From contig NZ_BMRF01000015.1 in assembly GCF_014648495.1 (NCBI RefSeq), positions 124,001-188,000 on the forward strand: 64,000 nucleotides of DNA. The letters are read 5' to 3'. A program made the position numbers and the translations under genes. Positions 16,165-24,652 of this stretch are shown here, piece after piece. The DNA is from Actinomadura cremea (GTDB lineage: Bacteria > Actinomycetota > Actinomycetes > Streptosporangiales > Streptosporangiaceae). The notes under the pieces are model-generated. The model did not search any database and was not told the DNA's origin. It saw only the letters and a program-made list of their open reading frames with translations. Numbering within the stretch: position 1 is the first letter of the stretch; each line of letters opens with the position of its first letter.

Positions 16165-17231
16165 CAGGCGTCGCTGGAGAAGCGGACGGCGGTCGGCGGG
16201 AGCTCGATGCCGGGCCAGATGCGCAGGCCGCCGCGCAGCTCGTTGCCGGGGCCGACGACGGCGCCGTCGCCGAGGATGGCGCCGTCGAGGACGGCGCCGG
16301 GCCCCACCCGGGCACCCCGGGACAGGACGGAGTCGCGGACGGTCGCGCCCTCGGCGACGAACGCGTCGTCGAGCAGGACGCTGCCGACGACCGTGCTGCC
16401 GGCCTCGACGGTCGCGCCGCGCCCGACCGTCGTCCCACCGCGGACGACCGCGCCCGGTGCGACGGTCGCGCCGGGGAGGGTGAGGCGCTCGCCGGGCTCA
16501 CCGGGCATCGCGGGCGAGGCGAGGCGGCCGAGGACCAGGTCGCAGGAGCCGCGGACGAACGCCTCGGGGGTGCCGACGTCGAGCCAGTACTCGGACTCGA
16601 CGTGGCCCATGACGAGGGCGCCCGAGGAGATGAGGGCCGGGAAGGTCTCGCGCTCGACGGAGACGACCTCGTCCTCGGGGATCGTGTCGATGGCGGAGCG
16701 GCGGAACACGTAGCAGCCCGCGTTGATCTGGTCGGTGACCGGATGCGAGGTCTTCTCGAGGAACGCGGTCACGCGGCCCGCGCCGTCCGTGGGGACGCAC
16801 CCGAAGCGGGACGGGTCGTCGACCCTGGTCAGGTGCAGGGTGGCGGCGGCGCCGGTCTCCTCGTGCAGGGCGACCTGGGCGGGGACGTCGTGGCCGGAGA
16901 GGATGTCGCCGTTGAGGATCAGCACCGGGTCGTCCGGGCCGGACGTGAGGGCGCGGGCGGCGTTGCGGATGGCGCCGCCGGTGCCGAGGGGCTGGTCCTC
17001 GCTGACGTAGACGAGGTCGAGCCCGTGGGCCTTGCCGCCGAAGGCCGCCTCGAACATCTCGGCCCGGTAGGACGTCGCGAAGACGATGCGTTCGACGCCT
17101 GCCGCGTGCGCGCGCGCGAGCTGGTGCGAAAGGAACGACACACCGGCTGTGGGCAGGAGGGGTTTCGGGGTGGAGATGGTGAGGGGGCGCAGGCGCGTTC
17201 CCCTGCCTCCTACCAGGAGGATGGCTTCCAC
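16164..17231 (-). CDS. Mannose-1-phosphate guanylyltransferase-type nucleotidyltransferase
   Basis: 355 residues in two parts. Residues 1-235 form the NTP-transferase domain with the nucleotide loop LVGGRGTRLRPLTISTPKPLLP, LNGDILSG and WLDVGTPEAF. Residues about 255-350 are a left-handed beta-helix of hexapeptide repeats (VAPGAVVRGGTTVGRGATVEAG). This architecture matches actinobacterial ManB/RmlA2-type GDP-mannose pyrophosphorylases, which charge mannose-1-phosphate with GTP for glycans. Start is GTG 17231 with AAAGGAG 4-5 bases upstream. The leader can form two mutually exclusive hairpins, one covering this ribosome site (17233-17263). Confidence 0.85.
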   Translation of the reverse strand: MEAILLVGGRGTRLRPLTISTPKPLLPTAGVSFLSHQLARAHAAGVERIVFATSYRAEMFEAAFGGKAHGLDLVYVSEDQPLGTGGAIRNAARALTSGPDDPVLILNGDILSGHDVPAQVALHEETGAAATLHLTRVDDPSRFGCVPTDGAGRVTAFLEKTSHPVTDQINAGCYVFRRSAIDTIPEDEVVSVERETFPALISSGALVMGHVESEYWLDVGTPEAFVRGSCDLVLGRLASPAMPGEPGERLTLPGATVAPGAVVRGGTTVGRGATVEAGSTVVGSVLLDDAFVAEGATVRDSVLSRGARVGPGAVLDGAILGDGAVVGPGNELRGGLRIWPGIELPPTAVRFSSDA

Positions 17232-17232
17232 A

Positions 17233-17263
17233 TGGCTCCTTTCTCCACCTCTTCGTGGAGCCA
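17233..17263 (-). promoter_or_regulatory. Possible Shine-Dalgarno-masking leader hairpin
   Basis: On the transcript, TGGCTCC (from 17263-17257) can pair with GGAGCCA (17239-17233), which contains the ribosome-binding site. Alternatively CTCCAC (17260-17255) can pair with GTGGAG (17248-17243), leaving the site free. The two stems share four bases and cannot coexist, so this could be a small translational switch. Stems are short (6-7 bp); no known riboswitch class is recognised. Confidence 0.35.
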
Positions 17264-17323
17264 GAGCCTAGTGGGTACGCGATCGGGCGACATATCGGGC
17301 GCGGACCGGTCCGCGCGCCCGGG

Positions 17324-18034
17324 TCAGTCCGCGCGCTTGCGGGCCTGGACGAGCACGATGCTGCCGCGCTCGTTGGGGGCCTTGCGGTCGGTGAGGGCCA
17401 CCAGGGGCGTGAGCGGCGCGGCGGCGTTGAAGCCGACCTTGCCGCCGTAGGTGGACAGCGAGAGGTAGAGGCGCTCGGTCGCCGCGGTGCGGAACTGGTA
17501 GCTGTGCCGCACCAGGTCGAGGCCGCGCTCGTCCATGAGCTTGCGGAGGCTCTCGTGCGTGTAGGTGTGCTGGACGTGGTACTTCGACTTGTGCGCGTCC
17601 CGCAGCTTCGGCCAGGCGTCGGCCCGGCTGAGGACGTCGGCCGACATGAAGATCTCGCCGCCGGGCTTCAGCACGCGGGCCATCTCGTCCAGGGACCTGC
17701 CGCCGTCGTCGAAGTGCTCGATGGCGCAGACGGACAGGACGGCGTCGAAGGACGCGTCGCCGAAGGGGAGGCGCAGCGCGTCGCACTCGATCAGCGCGGG
17801 CGCGTGCGCGAGCCCCCGGCCGTACTGCATCTTGCCGCGGGCGAGGTCGATGGAGACGGCGTCGGCGCCGCGCCTGCGGGCCCGCCCCGCCCAGTACCCG
17901 TCGCCGCCCGCGACATCGAGGACCCGCCGGCCGCGCAGGTCGCGGCCCATCCAGCCGAGCAGCGTCCCGGCCTCGCGGTACCGGCATACGTGCACCTGGT
18001 GCCCCATGAAGGCGATCGCATCCGAGAGTTTCAT
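17324..18034 (-). CDS. Class I SAM-dependent methyltransferase
   Basis: 236 residues. Motif I is VLDVAGGDGYWAG (about residues 39-51), motif II acid in AVSIDL, motif IV in FDAVLSVCAIEHFDD, and post-motif VLKPGGEIFMSAD. The C-terminal half carries HTYTHESLRKLMDERGL, common in methyltransferases of polysaccharide and lipid clusters. ATG 18034 begins the family-like MKLSDAI; TAAAGT upstream suggests a very short leader. It is followed, in the same direction, by the GDP-mannose-type nucleotidyltransferase, suggesting a role in sugar or lipid-sugar methylation. The acceptor is unknown. Confidence 0.8.
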   Translation of the reverse strand: MKLSDAIAFMGHQVHVCRYREAGTLLGWMGRDLRGRRVLDVAGGDGYWAGRARRRGADAVSIDLARGKMQYGRGLAHAPALIECDALRLPFGDASFDAVLSVCAIEHFDDGGRSLDEMARVLKPGGEIFMSADVLSRADAWPKLRDAHKSKYHVQHTYTHESLRKLMDERGLDLVRHSYQFRTAATERLYLSLSTYGGKVGFNAAAPLTPLVALTDRKAPNERGSIVLVQARKRAD

Positions 18035-18126
18035 CGCGCCTACTTTACGGGGGACGGCCGGTGGGAGTGCCGCGTTCGCGTTCCGTGTCCGCCTCCCGCG
18101 CGTCCGCGTTCGCCTACTCTGGGCCC

Positions 18127-19134
18127 GTGAACAAGAAGGTCGTCGCCGTGCGGGTCCTGCGGGTGCTGCTGGTGCTGCTCGCACTGGCCTTCTGCGTCTA
18201 CAGCGTGGCGTCGCAGTGGGACGCCACGGTGCGGGCGCTGCGCGACATGTCCTGGCTCTCGCTGACGGGCTCGCTCACGGCGGGCGTCGCCGGGCTGTTC
18301 GTGTGGATGCTCGGGTGGCGGGCGCTGCTCGGCGGGCTCGGGTCGCCGCTGCCGGTCGCCGCGGCGTTCCGCATCTCCGGGATCTCGCAGCTCGGCAAGT
18401 ACGTGCCCGGCAAGGTGTGGGCGCTGGTCACCCAGATCGAGATGACGCGCGAGCACAGGGTGCCGGCGGAGCGGAGCTTCGGCTCGACGCTGCTGGCGGT
18501 GTCGATGTCCACGGCGTGCGGGCTCGCGGTCGCGGCGGTGACGCTGCCGCTGACGTCGGCGACGGCCCGCGACCGGTTCTGGTGGCTGTTCCTGCTGGCC
18601 CCGGTGCTGCTCGCGGCCCTGCACCCGAAGATCGTCACGTGGGCGCTCGGGCTGATGCTGAAGGTGCTGCGGCGGCCGCCGCTGGAGCGTCCGGTGAGCC
18701 TGGCGGTGACGCTGCGGGCGATCGGCTGGACGGTCCTCGGGTGGGCGCTGTTCGGCGTCCACATCTGGCTGCTGTGCGCGGCCGTGGGCGGCGACGGGAA
18801 GGGGCTCCCGTTCCTGGCCGCGGGCGCCTACGCGCTGGCGTTCGTGGTGGGCTTCCTGGTGTTCATCGCGCCGGGCGGGATCGGGGCGCGGGAGGCCGCG
18901 CTGACCGTGGTGCTGACGCCCGCGCTCCCGGCGGGCGCGGCGGTCGTGGTGGCGATCGCGTCGCGCGTCCTGCTCACGGCCGCGGACCTGCTCATCGCGG
19001 GGGCCGCGTTCCTGGTGACGAAGCCGCCGCGCGGCGCCGTCCCGGACGGGGACGGCGAGGCGGACGGCGACGGGAATGATCGGCCCACCGCCGGACTTGT
19101 CAACGGTACGCACCCGACGAAGGAGGCCCCGTGA
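18127..19134 (+). CDS. Flippase-like integral membrane protein (LPG synthase TM-domain family)
   Basis: 335 residues with about eight hydrophobic segments, of the UPF0104/lysylphosphatidylglycerol-synthase membrane-region family. Characteristic pieces are ISQLGKYVPGKVWALVTQ, FLVFIAPGGIGAREAALTVVL and a terminal acidic tail. Relatives act in lipid or polyprenyl-linked glycan export. GTG 18127 is preceded by TACTCT, suggesting a leaderless message. The stop overlaps the thioredoxin start by four bases. Confidence 0.8.
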   Translation: MNKKVVAVRVLRVLLVLLALAFCVYSVASQWDATVRALRDMSWLSLTGSLTAGVAGLFVWMLGWRALLGGLGSPLPVAAAFRISGISQLGKYVPGKVWALVTQIEMTREHRVPAERSFGSTLLAVSMSTACGLAVAAVTLPLTSATARDRFWWLFLLAPVLLAALHPKIVTWALGLMLKVLRRPPLERPVSLAVTLRAIGWTVLGWALFGVHIWLLCAAVGGDGKGLPFLAAGAYALAFVVGFLVFIAPGGIGAREAALTVVLTPALPAGAAVVVAIASRVLLTAADLLIAGAAFLVTKPPRGAVPDGDGEADGDGNDRPTAGLVNGTHPTKEAP

Positions 19135-19454
19135 CGAGTCCGGTCACCGTGACCGATGCGACGTACGACGCCGAGGTCCTGCAGAGCGACGTCCCCGTCC
19201 TGGTCGATTTCTGGGCGGACTGGTGCCCGCCCTGCAAGATGATCGCGCCGGTGCTGGACCAGATCGCGGCCGAGCTGGACGGCAAGCTCAAGATCGCGAA
19301 GATGAACTACGACGAGAACCCGGCCACGCCCGGCAAGTACGGGGTGCTCGGGCTGCCGACCCTGCTGCTCATCAAGAACGGCGAGGTCGTGGAGCAGGTC
19401 ACCGGCGCGAAGCCGAAGCGGGCCTTCCTGAAGATCATCGAGCCCCACCTGTGA
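19131..19454 (+). CDS. Thioredoxin with WCPPC active site
   Basis: 107 residues, a complete thioredoxin fold. VLVDFWADWCPPCKMIAPVLDQIAAE carries the redox pair as CPPC instead of the usual CGPC; the cis-proline block is LGLPTLLLIKNGEVV. CPPC variants have shifted redox potential in engineered and natural thioredoxins. No signal peptide, so cytoplasmic. AAGGAGG precedes the GTG at 19131, which lies inside the flippase stop (GTGA). The 3' end overlaps 20 bases of the convergent glycosyltransferase. Confidence 0.9.
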   Translation: MTSPVTVTDATYDAEVLQSDVPVLVDFWADWCPPCKMIAPVLDQIAAELDGKLKIAKMNYDENPATPGKYGVLGLPTLLLIKNGEVVEQVTGAKPKRAFLKIIEPHL

Positions 19455-20520
19455 GCGCCGCCAGGTAGGCGTCCCACAGGGGGCCGTGGTCGGCCGGGCG
19501 GACGCCGGAGCGCAGGCGTTCCGGCTCCCCCGGCGCGTAGAAGCGGTCGAGCGCCCCGGCCAGGGACGCGACGTCGTCGGGCGCGCAGATCAGCCCGTCC
19601 TCGCCGTCGCGGACCTGGCCCGCGAACCCGCCCACGTCGGTCGCGATCACCGGGACGCCGTGCTCGTGCGCCATCCAGACGTTCTGCGAGGCCGTGGCGG
19701 TCCGGTAGGGCAGGACGAGCGCGTCGGCGGCGGCGAACAGGCCGGGGACGTCGGCGGCGGGCACGTAGCCGGGCCGCAGCTCGACGCGGGAGGCGAGGCC
19801 GAGGTCGCCGATCAGCTTCTCGGTGTCCTCGAGACCGCCCCAGAACTCGCCCGCGACGGTCAGCGCGACGTCGTCCGGGCCCTTCGCGAGGGCGCGCAGC
19901 AGAACGTCCAGCCCCTTGTACGGACGGACGATGCCGAAGAACAGCAACCGGCGGCGCACCCCGTCGTCCCGCGCGGCGGCCGGGGCGGGGGCGGACGGGA
20001 GGTGCGCGGGCATCTCCGCCACCCGGACGGGACGCGCCGTGAGCCCCCGCGCCAGTTCGGCCTGCGGCTCCGAGTGGACGAGGACGCCGTGCACGCGGCG
20101 CAGGAGGCGCCGCATCAGCGGGACGTCGTAGGGCTTGCGTTCGTGCGGCAGCACGTTGTGGCAGAGCGCGACGACGGGGGCGCGGCGCCCGAGGCCCGCG
20201 AGGATGCCCAGGTAGGACGGCACCTGCACGGGGCTGAGGACGGCCATGACCGTCAGGTCGCGGGAGCGCAGGGACCGGCCGGTGCGCCACCAGCCGTCCG
20301 GACGCCGCCAGTCGAGCCGGTGCCGGGTGCCGGGGAACGGGTCGCCCTCCGGCTCGGCGATCGTCTGCTGCCCCGGGTACAGGAACGACGGGTACTGGGC
20401 GCGCCACGACTCGATGACGACGTCGTGCCCGGCGGCGGCGAGCCGGTGCGCGAGCTCGGTGGTGTGGTGGGCGCCGCCCCCCTTGTACGGGAACGCGGGC
20501 CCGACGATCGCGATCTTCAT
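19435..20520 (-). CDS. GT4-family glycosyltransferase
   Basis: 361 residues, GT-B fold. The N-terminal nucleotide-like domain starts MKIAIVGPAFPYKGGGAHHTTELAHRL; the C-terminal donor domain has LLFFGIVRPYKGLDVLLRAL and PVIATDVGGFAGQVRDGEDGLI. A soluble, membrane-associated enzyme using an NDP-sugar to extend a lipid- or protein-linked glycan. ATG 20520 begins the conserved MKIA. It is the last gene of a minus-strand run: membrane glycosyltransferase, GT2, GT4. Sugar specificity is unknown. Confidence 0.85.
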   Translation of the reverse strand: MKIAIVGPAFPYKGGGAHHTTELAHRLAAAGHDVVIESWRAQYPSFLYPGQQTIAEPEGDPFPGTRHRLDWRRPDGWWRTGRSLRSRDLTVMAVLSPVQVPSYLGILAGLGRRAPVVALCHNVLPHERKPYDVPLMRRLLRRVHGVLVHSEPQAELARGLTARPVRVAEMPAHLPSAPAPAAARDDGVRRRLLFFGIVRPYKGLDVLLRALAKGPDDVALTVAGEFWGGLEDTEKLIGDLGLASRVELRPGYVPAADVPGLFAAADALVLPYRTATASQNVWMAHEHGVPVIATDVGGFAGQVRDGEDGLICAPDDVASLAGALDRFYAPGEPERLRSGVRPADHGPLWDAYLAALTGGAR

Positions 20521-20545
20521 CCCCGGGGTGTCCATCCGTCCCACG

Positions 20546-21466
20546 CTAGACGTCGGCGCGTGATCGGACGATCAGGTCCGCGAGCAGCGCCAGCGACGCG
20601 ATGATCAGCCCCGTCACGAAGATCATGATCGTGTTGTTCGCGAAGTACCCGAAGTGGACGATCATGTCGAACACGCCCTTGCCGAGGCCGATCAGGATCA
20701 GCCAGAGCGCCGGGGGCATCAGGACCTTGAGCGGGTTGAAGTACATCACCATCCGCAGCACCTGCAGGATGTAGCGGTAGGCGTCCTTGGTGAAGTGGAA
20801 CTTCGACTTCCCGGCCCGCTTGGCGTACTCGATCGGCTCGTAGTGCACCGGGTGCTGGTTCGACAGGAACGCGATGGTGATCGTGGTCACGCACGAGAAC
20901 CCGGGCGGCAGCAGCCGCAGGTAGGGCAGCGACACCTCGCGGCGGAACGCCCGCAGCCCCGAGTTCAGGTCGGGGATCTTGGAGTTGGTGAGCCGCTCGG
21001 CGACCTTGCGGATGAACCACTTGGCGGGCACCCGCAGCGCCTTGTGCGTGCCCTCCTCGCTGGTGCGCGCCCCGACGACCTGGTCGATCGCCGGGTTCTC
21101 GTCGAGCATCTCGACGAACTCGGGGATCCGGTCGTTCGGATACGACATGTCGGCGTCCGTCCACACGACGATGTCGCCGCGAGCCTGCTGCGAGCCGATG
21201 CGCCGGACCGTCCCCGAACCGCTGTTGTGCTGGAACGCCATGATCCGCATGGCCGGGAACCGGGACTCGGCCTCCCGCAGCCGAGCCAGCGTGTCATCGG
21301 TCGAGCAGTCGTCCACGGCCAGCAGCTCGTAGGTCTTGCCGCTGTTGTCCATCGCCTTGCAGATGCGCTCGACCTCGTCGATCACATGGTCCTGCTCGTT
21401 GTAGCAGGGCAGGACGATCGTGACGTGGACGTGTTCGGCCGCGGGATCGGCAGGCTGGGTGCTCAC
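20546..21466 (-). CDS. GT2 glycosyltransferase with C-terminal membrane anchor (DPM/ArnC-like)
   Basis: 306 residues. GT-A domain with TIVLPCYNEQDHVIDEVERI, the donor-binding VDDCSTDDT, and VVWTDADMSYP (DxD). PDLNSGLRAFRR resembles the polyprenyl-phosphate sugar transferases. Two hydrophobic stretches near the C-terminus (LWLILIGLGKGVFDMIVHF and MIFVTGLIIASLALLADLIV) anchor it in the membrane. It probably transfers a sugar to polyprenyl phosphate, supplying the membrane glycosyltransferase encoded just upstream, whose stop overlaps its GTG start by four bases. Confidence 0.87.
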   Translation of the reverse strand: MSTQPADPAAEHVHVTIVLPCYNEQDHVIDEVERICKAMDNSGKTYELLAVDDCSTDDTLARLREAESRFPAMRIMAFQHNSGSGTVRRIGSQQARGDIVVWTDADMSYPNDRIPEFVEMLDENPAIDQVVGARTSEEGTHKALRVPAKWFIRKVAERLTNSKIPDLNSGLRAFRREVSLPYLRLLPPGFSCVTTITIAFLSNQHPVHYEPIEYAKRAGKSKFHFTKDAYRYILQVLRMVMYFNPLKVLMPPALWLILIGLGKGVFDMIVHFGYFANNTIMIFVTGLIIASLALLADLIVRSRADV

Positions 21467-23607
21467 GCAGGGCGAGGATACTCGCCTCGGCCGCCCGACC
21501 CGCCGTCATCGGGGACCGTGGGGCCGGTGGGACGGGACATCCACACGTCGATGCCGAGGCCCCAGGTGCCGCGCGGGGGCTCGTTCAGCGTCCGTCCGTC
21601 CTGCTCGGTGCGCACCCGGACGGCCTGCTCGGCCGGGCCGTACGGCGCGACGTCGGCGCGCCGCGCGCCGAGCAGCACGGGGGTGCGGCCCGCCGCGCGC
21701 ACCTTGCCGACGACCCGCCGGACGTCGCCGGGCGTGGCGCCCTCGACCGTCCGGGCCGCCGGCACGCCGCACATCCCCCGCACGACCTGCAGGAACCGGT
21801 CGGCGGTGGCGCGCTCGACGGCGATCACGGACGCGTCCGGGCCGAGCCGGTCGCACAGCCCGTCGACGGCCGCGACCTCGCCCTGCTCGGTCCGCGACAC
21901 CAGGTAGGGGGCGGTGACCAGGACGATCGGGACGAGCATCACCGCGAACCCGACGCCCTTGCCCCACCGCAGGACGCGCGGCGAGTAGCCGAGGCGCCGC
22001 ACCCGCCGGGCCGTCCAGGCCGCCCCGAACAGCGCGAACAGCAGCAGGCCCGGGACGACGAGGCCGATCAGCCGCCGGGACGCCCACGGGTGGTCGGGGG
22101 TGATGCCCGGCCGGAGCAGCACCTGCGTCGTCGTCCACACGATCACCGCGTACGCGGGGAGCCACCGCGCCGACCGGCCGCGCAGCAGCCGCCGCCCGAG
22201 GACGGCCGCGCCGACCACGGCGAACAGCAGCGCGGGCACGCCGATGTACCAGGCGACCCAGTACAGCGACAGCTCGGTGTACTGCCGGGTGCCGTCCAGC
22301 GGCATCCCGTTGATTTTCTGGACGGCCTCGATGAACTGGGCGTTCAGCCGGTCGTCCGGATTGTCGGGGACGCGGGTGACGGTCTGGAGCAGGGGGCGCG
22401 CGGTGAACGCCAGGAACACGAGGACGGTCAGTCCGGCGAGGGCGTTCGGGAGCCGCCCCCGCCGCACCGCCGCCGCGAGCGCCCGCAGGCGCGCGTTCGT
22501 CCGGTCCAGGCGCAGCAGGACCGCCAGCAGGACGGTCCCCGCGGCGACGCCCGCCGCGATGACCAGCAGCGGGAACACCGAGCCGCGCAGGTACTCGAGG
22601 TAGGGGCGGGAGAGTACGACGCCCTCGGTCAGCCCGGCGGCGGCGCCGAGCGCGAGCCCGCCGGCCAGCCGGTACCCCTCGCGGCGCCGCAGCCCGACGA
22701 GGAGGCCGGCGAGCGCGACGAGCGGCAGGACGTCGCGGAGCCCGTCGATGCGGACGAGCACGATCAGGCCGAGCGCGAGGCCCGCGAGGAAGTACTTCGC
22801 GGCGGCGGCGCGCGGCGCCCCGACGCGCGCGTCGTGGATCAGCGACAGGCCGCCGAGCAGCAGGACGATCGCGGGCAGCTCGCTCAGCGTGTTGCGGGAC
22901 GCCCACAGCATCGGCAGGCACGCGGCGAGCAGCAGCGCCCCGGCGGGCGCCCAGCGGGGCCCGACGAGCCGCGCGACGAGCCCGGCGAAGGCGAGCACGC
23001 AGCAGGCGCCGAGGACCGGCGCCGTCAGCAGGATCCCGTCCGCCCCGGCGAGCCAGCCGCCGGGCGTCAGCACGATCGGGAACCCGGCCATGAACTGCGG
23101 GACGATCGCGCCGCCCTCCGCGTAGAACGCGGGGCTCTCGAACCCGAGGGCCGGGTCGGCGCCGCCGAACGCCCCGAGCGCCTGCGGGATCGGCAGCGAG
23201 CCGTGCTCGGCGAGCCACACCGCGAACTGGACGTACGAGGCGGGGTCGCGCCGGACGATGATCTGCTCCGAGAGCATGAACACCTGGTAAACGATGAACA
23301 CGCCGACGACCGCCGCCACGCCCGCGACCGTCCACCGCGTCGCACCGTCCAGGACGTCCGGTTCCCTCGGGTCCTCCGGGTCGCCCGGTTCGCCGTCGCG
23401 CGTCCCGGCTCGCGGGCCGAACCGCAGGCCGTACCACAGCACCACCGTCGCGACCGGCACGAACAGCGCGATCGCCGGGGCGGGGTGGAACACGCCCGCC
23501 AGCAGCAGCGGCAGCGACACCGCGAGCCAGGCCGCGATGAGCAGTGCGGGGGCGATGGTGATCCGGGCGAGCACGCTGCCCGCCGACGTACTCGTCCGCT
23601 CTTTCAT
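21463..23607 (-). CDS. Multi-span membrane glycosyltransferase-like protein (GT-C type)
   Basis: 714 residues with roughly a dozen hydrophobic segments and a C-terminal soluble domain (from about residue 590). The first large loop carries IIVRRDPASYVQFAVWLAEHGS, where GT-C enzymes place their acidic catalytic residue, and LRIDGLRDVL lies further on as VRIDGLRD. This resembles the GT39/GT83-like or DUF-type polyprenyl-phosphate-sugar transferases. It would use the lipid sugar made by the overlapping GT2 gene. ATG 23607 is chosen; a longer frame reaches 24153 but is only a shadow over the TIGR03089 gene. Confidence 0.78.
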   Translation of the reverse strand: MKERTSTSAGSVLARITIAPALLIAAWLAVSLPLLLAGVFHPAPAIALFVPVATVVLWYGLRFGPRAGTRDGEPGDPEDPREPDVLDGATRWTVAGVAAVVGVFIVYQVFMLSEQIIVRRDPASYVQFAVWLAEHGSLPIPQALGAFGGADPALGFESPAFYAEGGAIVPQFMAGFPIVLTPGGWLAGADGILLTAPVLGACCVLAFAGLVARLVGPRWAPAGALLLAACLPMLWASRNTLSELPAIVLLLGGLSLIHDARVGAPRAAAAKYFLAGLALGLIVLVRIDGLRDVLPLVALAGLLVGLRRREGYRLAGGLALGAAAGLTEGVVLSRPYLEYLRGSVFPLLVIAAGVAAGTVLLAVLLRLDRTNARLRALAAAVRRGRLPNALAGLTVLVFLAFTARPLLQTVTRVPDNPDDRLNAQFIEAVQKINGMPLDGTRQYTELSLYWVAWYIGVPALLFAVVGAAVLGRRLLRGRSARWLPAYAVIVWTTTQVLLRPGITPDHPWASRRLIGLVVPGLLLFALFGAAWTARRVRRLGYSPRVLRWGKGVGFAVMLVPIVLVTAPYLVSRTEQGEVAAVDGLCDRLGPDASVIAVERATADRFLQVVRGMCGVPAARTVEGATPGDVRRVVGKVRAAGRTPVLLGARRADVAPYGPAEQAVRVRTEQDGRTLNEPPRGTWGLGIDVWMSRPTGPTVPDDGGSGGRGEYPRPA

Positions 23608-23700
23608 CGGTGCGGAGCGTAGCGGCACCGGGCGGTCGCCGACGCCGACGAGACGCCGCCTTGACCCGTGATCGTCCCCGCAGGTCCTACGCTCGGCTCC

Positions 23701-24543
23701 ATGAGCGAGAGCAACGCCGGACCGGTGGAGCTGCTGCGGCGGCGGGTGGCCGACGACCCGGCCCGGCCGCTGGTGACCTTCTACGACGACCGGACGGACG
23801 AGCGCGTCGAGCTGTCGGCGCGCACGTTCGACAACTGGGTCGCCAAGACGGCGAACTTCCTGGTGGACGGCCTGGGCCTCGAACCCGGGGCCCGTGCGGT
23901 GCTCGCGCTGCCGCCGCACTGGCAGACGTCGGTGTGGCTGATGGCCTGCTGGTCGGCGGGGCTGGTCGCCGAGCCGGTGACGCCCGGCTCGCTCGCGGCG
24001 CGCTCGGAGGAGGGCGCGGCCGAACCGTTCGGCGCGGCGGCGCCGTACGTCCTGGCGACGTCGGAGGAGGCGCTGGACGAGGTCCTCGCCGACGCGGACG
24101 CCGAGGAGATCGTCGGGCTGTCCCTGCACGCGCTCGGCGCGCCGCTCGGGCACTGCCCGCCGGGCGTCGTGGACTACGCGGCGGAGGTCCGCTCGTACGG
24201 CGACCGGTTCGCGCCCGGACCGGGGGCGTCGCCGCGAGGCCCCGCGTTGACTGTGACAAACGCCACACTCAGCGGCGAGGATCTGGCGGGCGCGGCACGC
24301 GCCGCAGTCGAGAAATGGGAGCTGGACGCACGGGACCGGCTTCTGGTTGACATGTCGTTCGCCACACTCGACGGGGTTCTGGCGGGTCTGCTCGCACCAC
24401 TAGCCTCGGGTGCTTCCGTCATAATCCAACGAAACTTCGACAAAGCCGCCGTAAATAGGCGAGTGTCGGTAGAGCATGTGACGGCGGTGGCCGGGCTCCC
24501 GGGGTGGAATGACGCATCCGGGTCCGTACGCCGACTCGCCTGA
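23701..24543 (+). CDS. TIGR03089-like truncated AMP-ligase-family protein
   Basis: 280 residues. It resembles the N-terminal part of acyl-CoA synthetases: RPLVTFYDDRTDERVELSARTFDNWVAKTANFL, then VWLMACWSAGLVAEPVTPG. The adenylation signature (STGxxKG) and the C-terminal lid domain are absent, as is usual for the TIGR03089 group found in actinobacteria. Enzyme activity is therefore doubtful. The start ATG is at 23701. The last 150 bases are noticeably less GC-rich than the body. It precedes the LCP gene in the same direction, 110 bases apart. Confidence 0.75.
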   Translation: MSESNAGPVELLRRRVADDPARPLVTFYDDRTDERVELSARTFDNWVAKTANFLVDGLGLEPGARAVLALPPHWQTSVWLMACWSAGLVAEPVTPGSLAARSEEGAAEPFGAAAPYVLATSEEALDEVLADADAEEIVGLSLHALGAPLGHCPPGVVDYAAEVRSYGDRFAPGPGASPRGPALTVTNATLSGEDLAGAARAAVEKWELDARDRLLVDMSFATLDGVLAGLLAPLASGASVIIQRNFDKAAVNRRVSVEHVTAVAGLPGWNDASGSVRRLA

Positions 24544-24652
24544 CTACGCTTCCCTTGCGTCCGCTCTGCCCCTTGGCCGCTCGCCGCCTCTCCCCTGACC
24601 CATCGACCGCGTCCCGACCTGTGAAAGCGGGCCCACCGGAACCACGGAGCCG

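Noticed and set aside
23608-24153. Upstream extension of the membrane glycosyltransferase frame
   Set aside because: It is antisense to the TIGR03089 gene and lacks membrane-like composition; the ATG at 23607 begins the hydrophobic protein.
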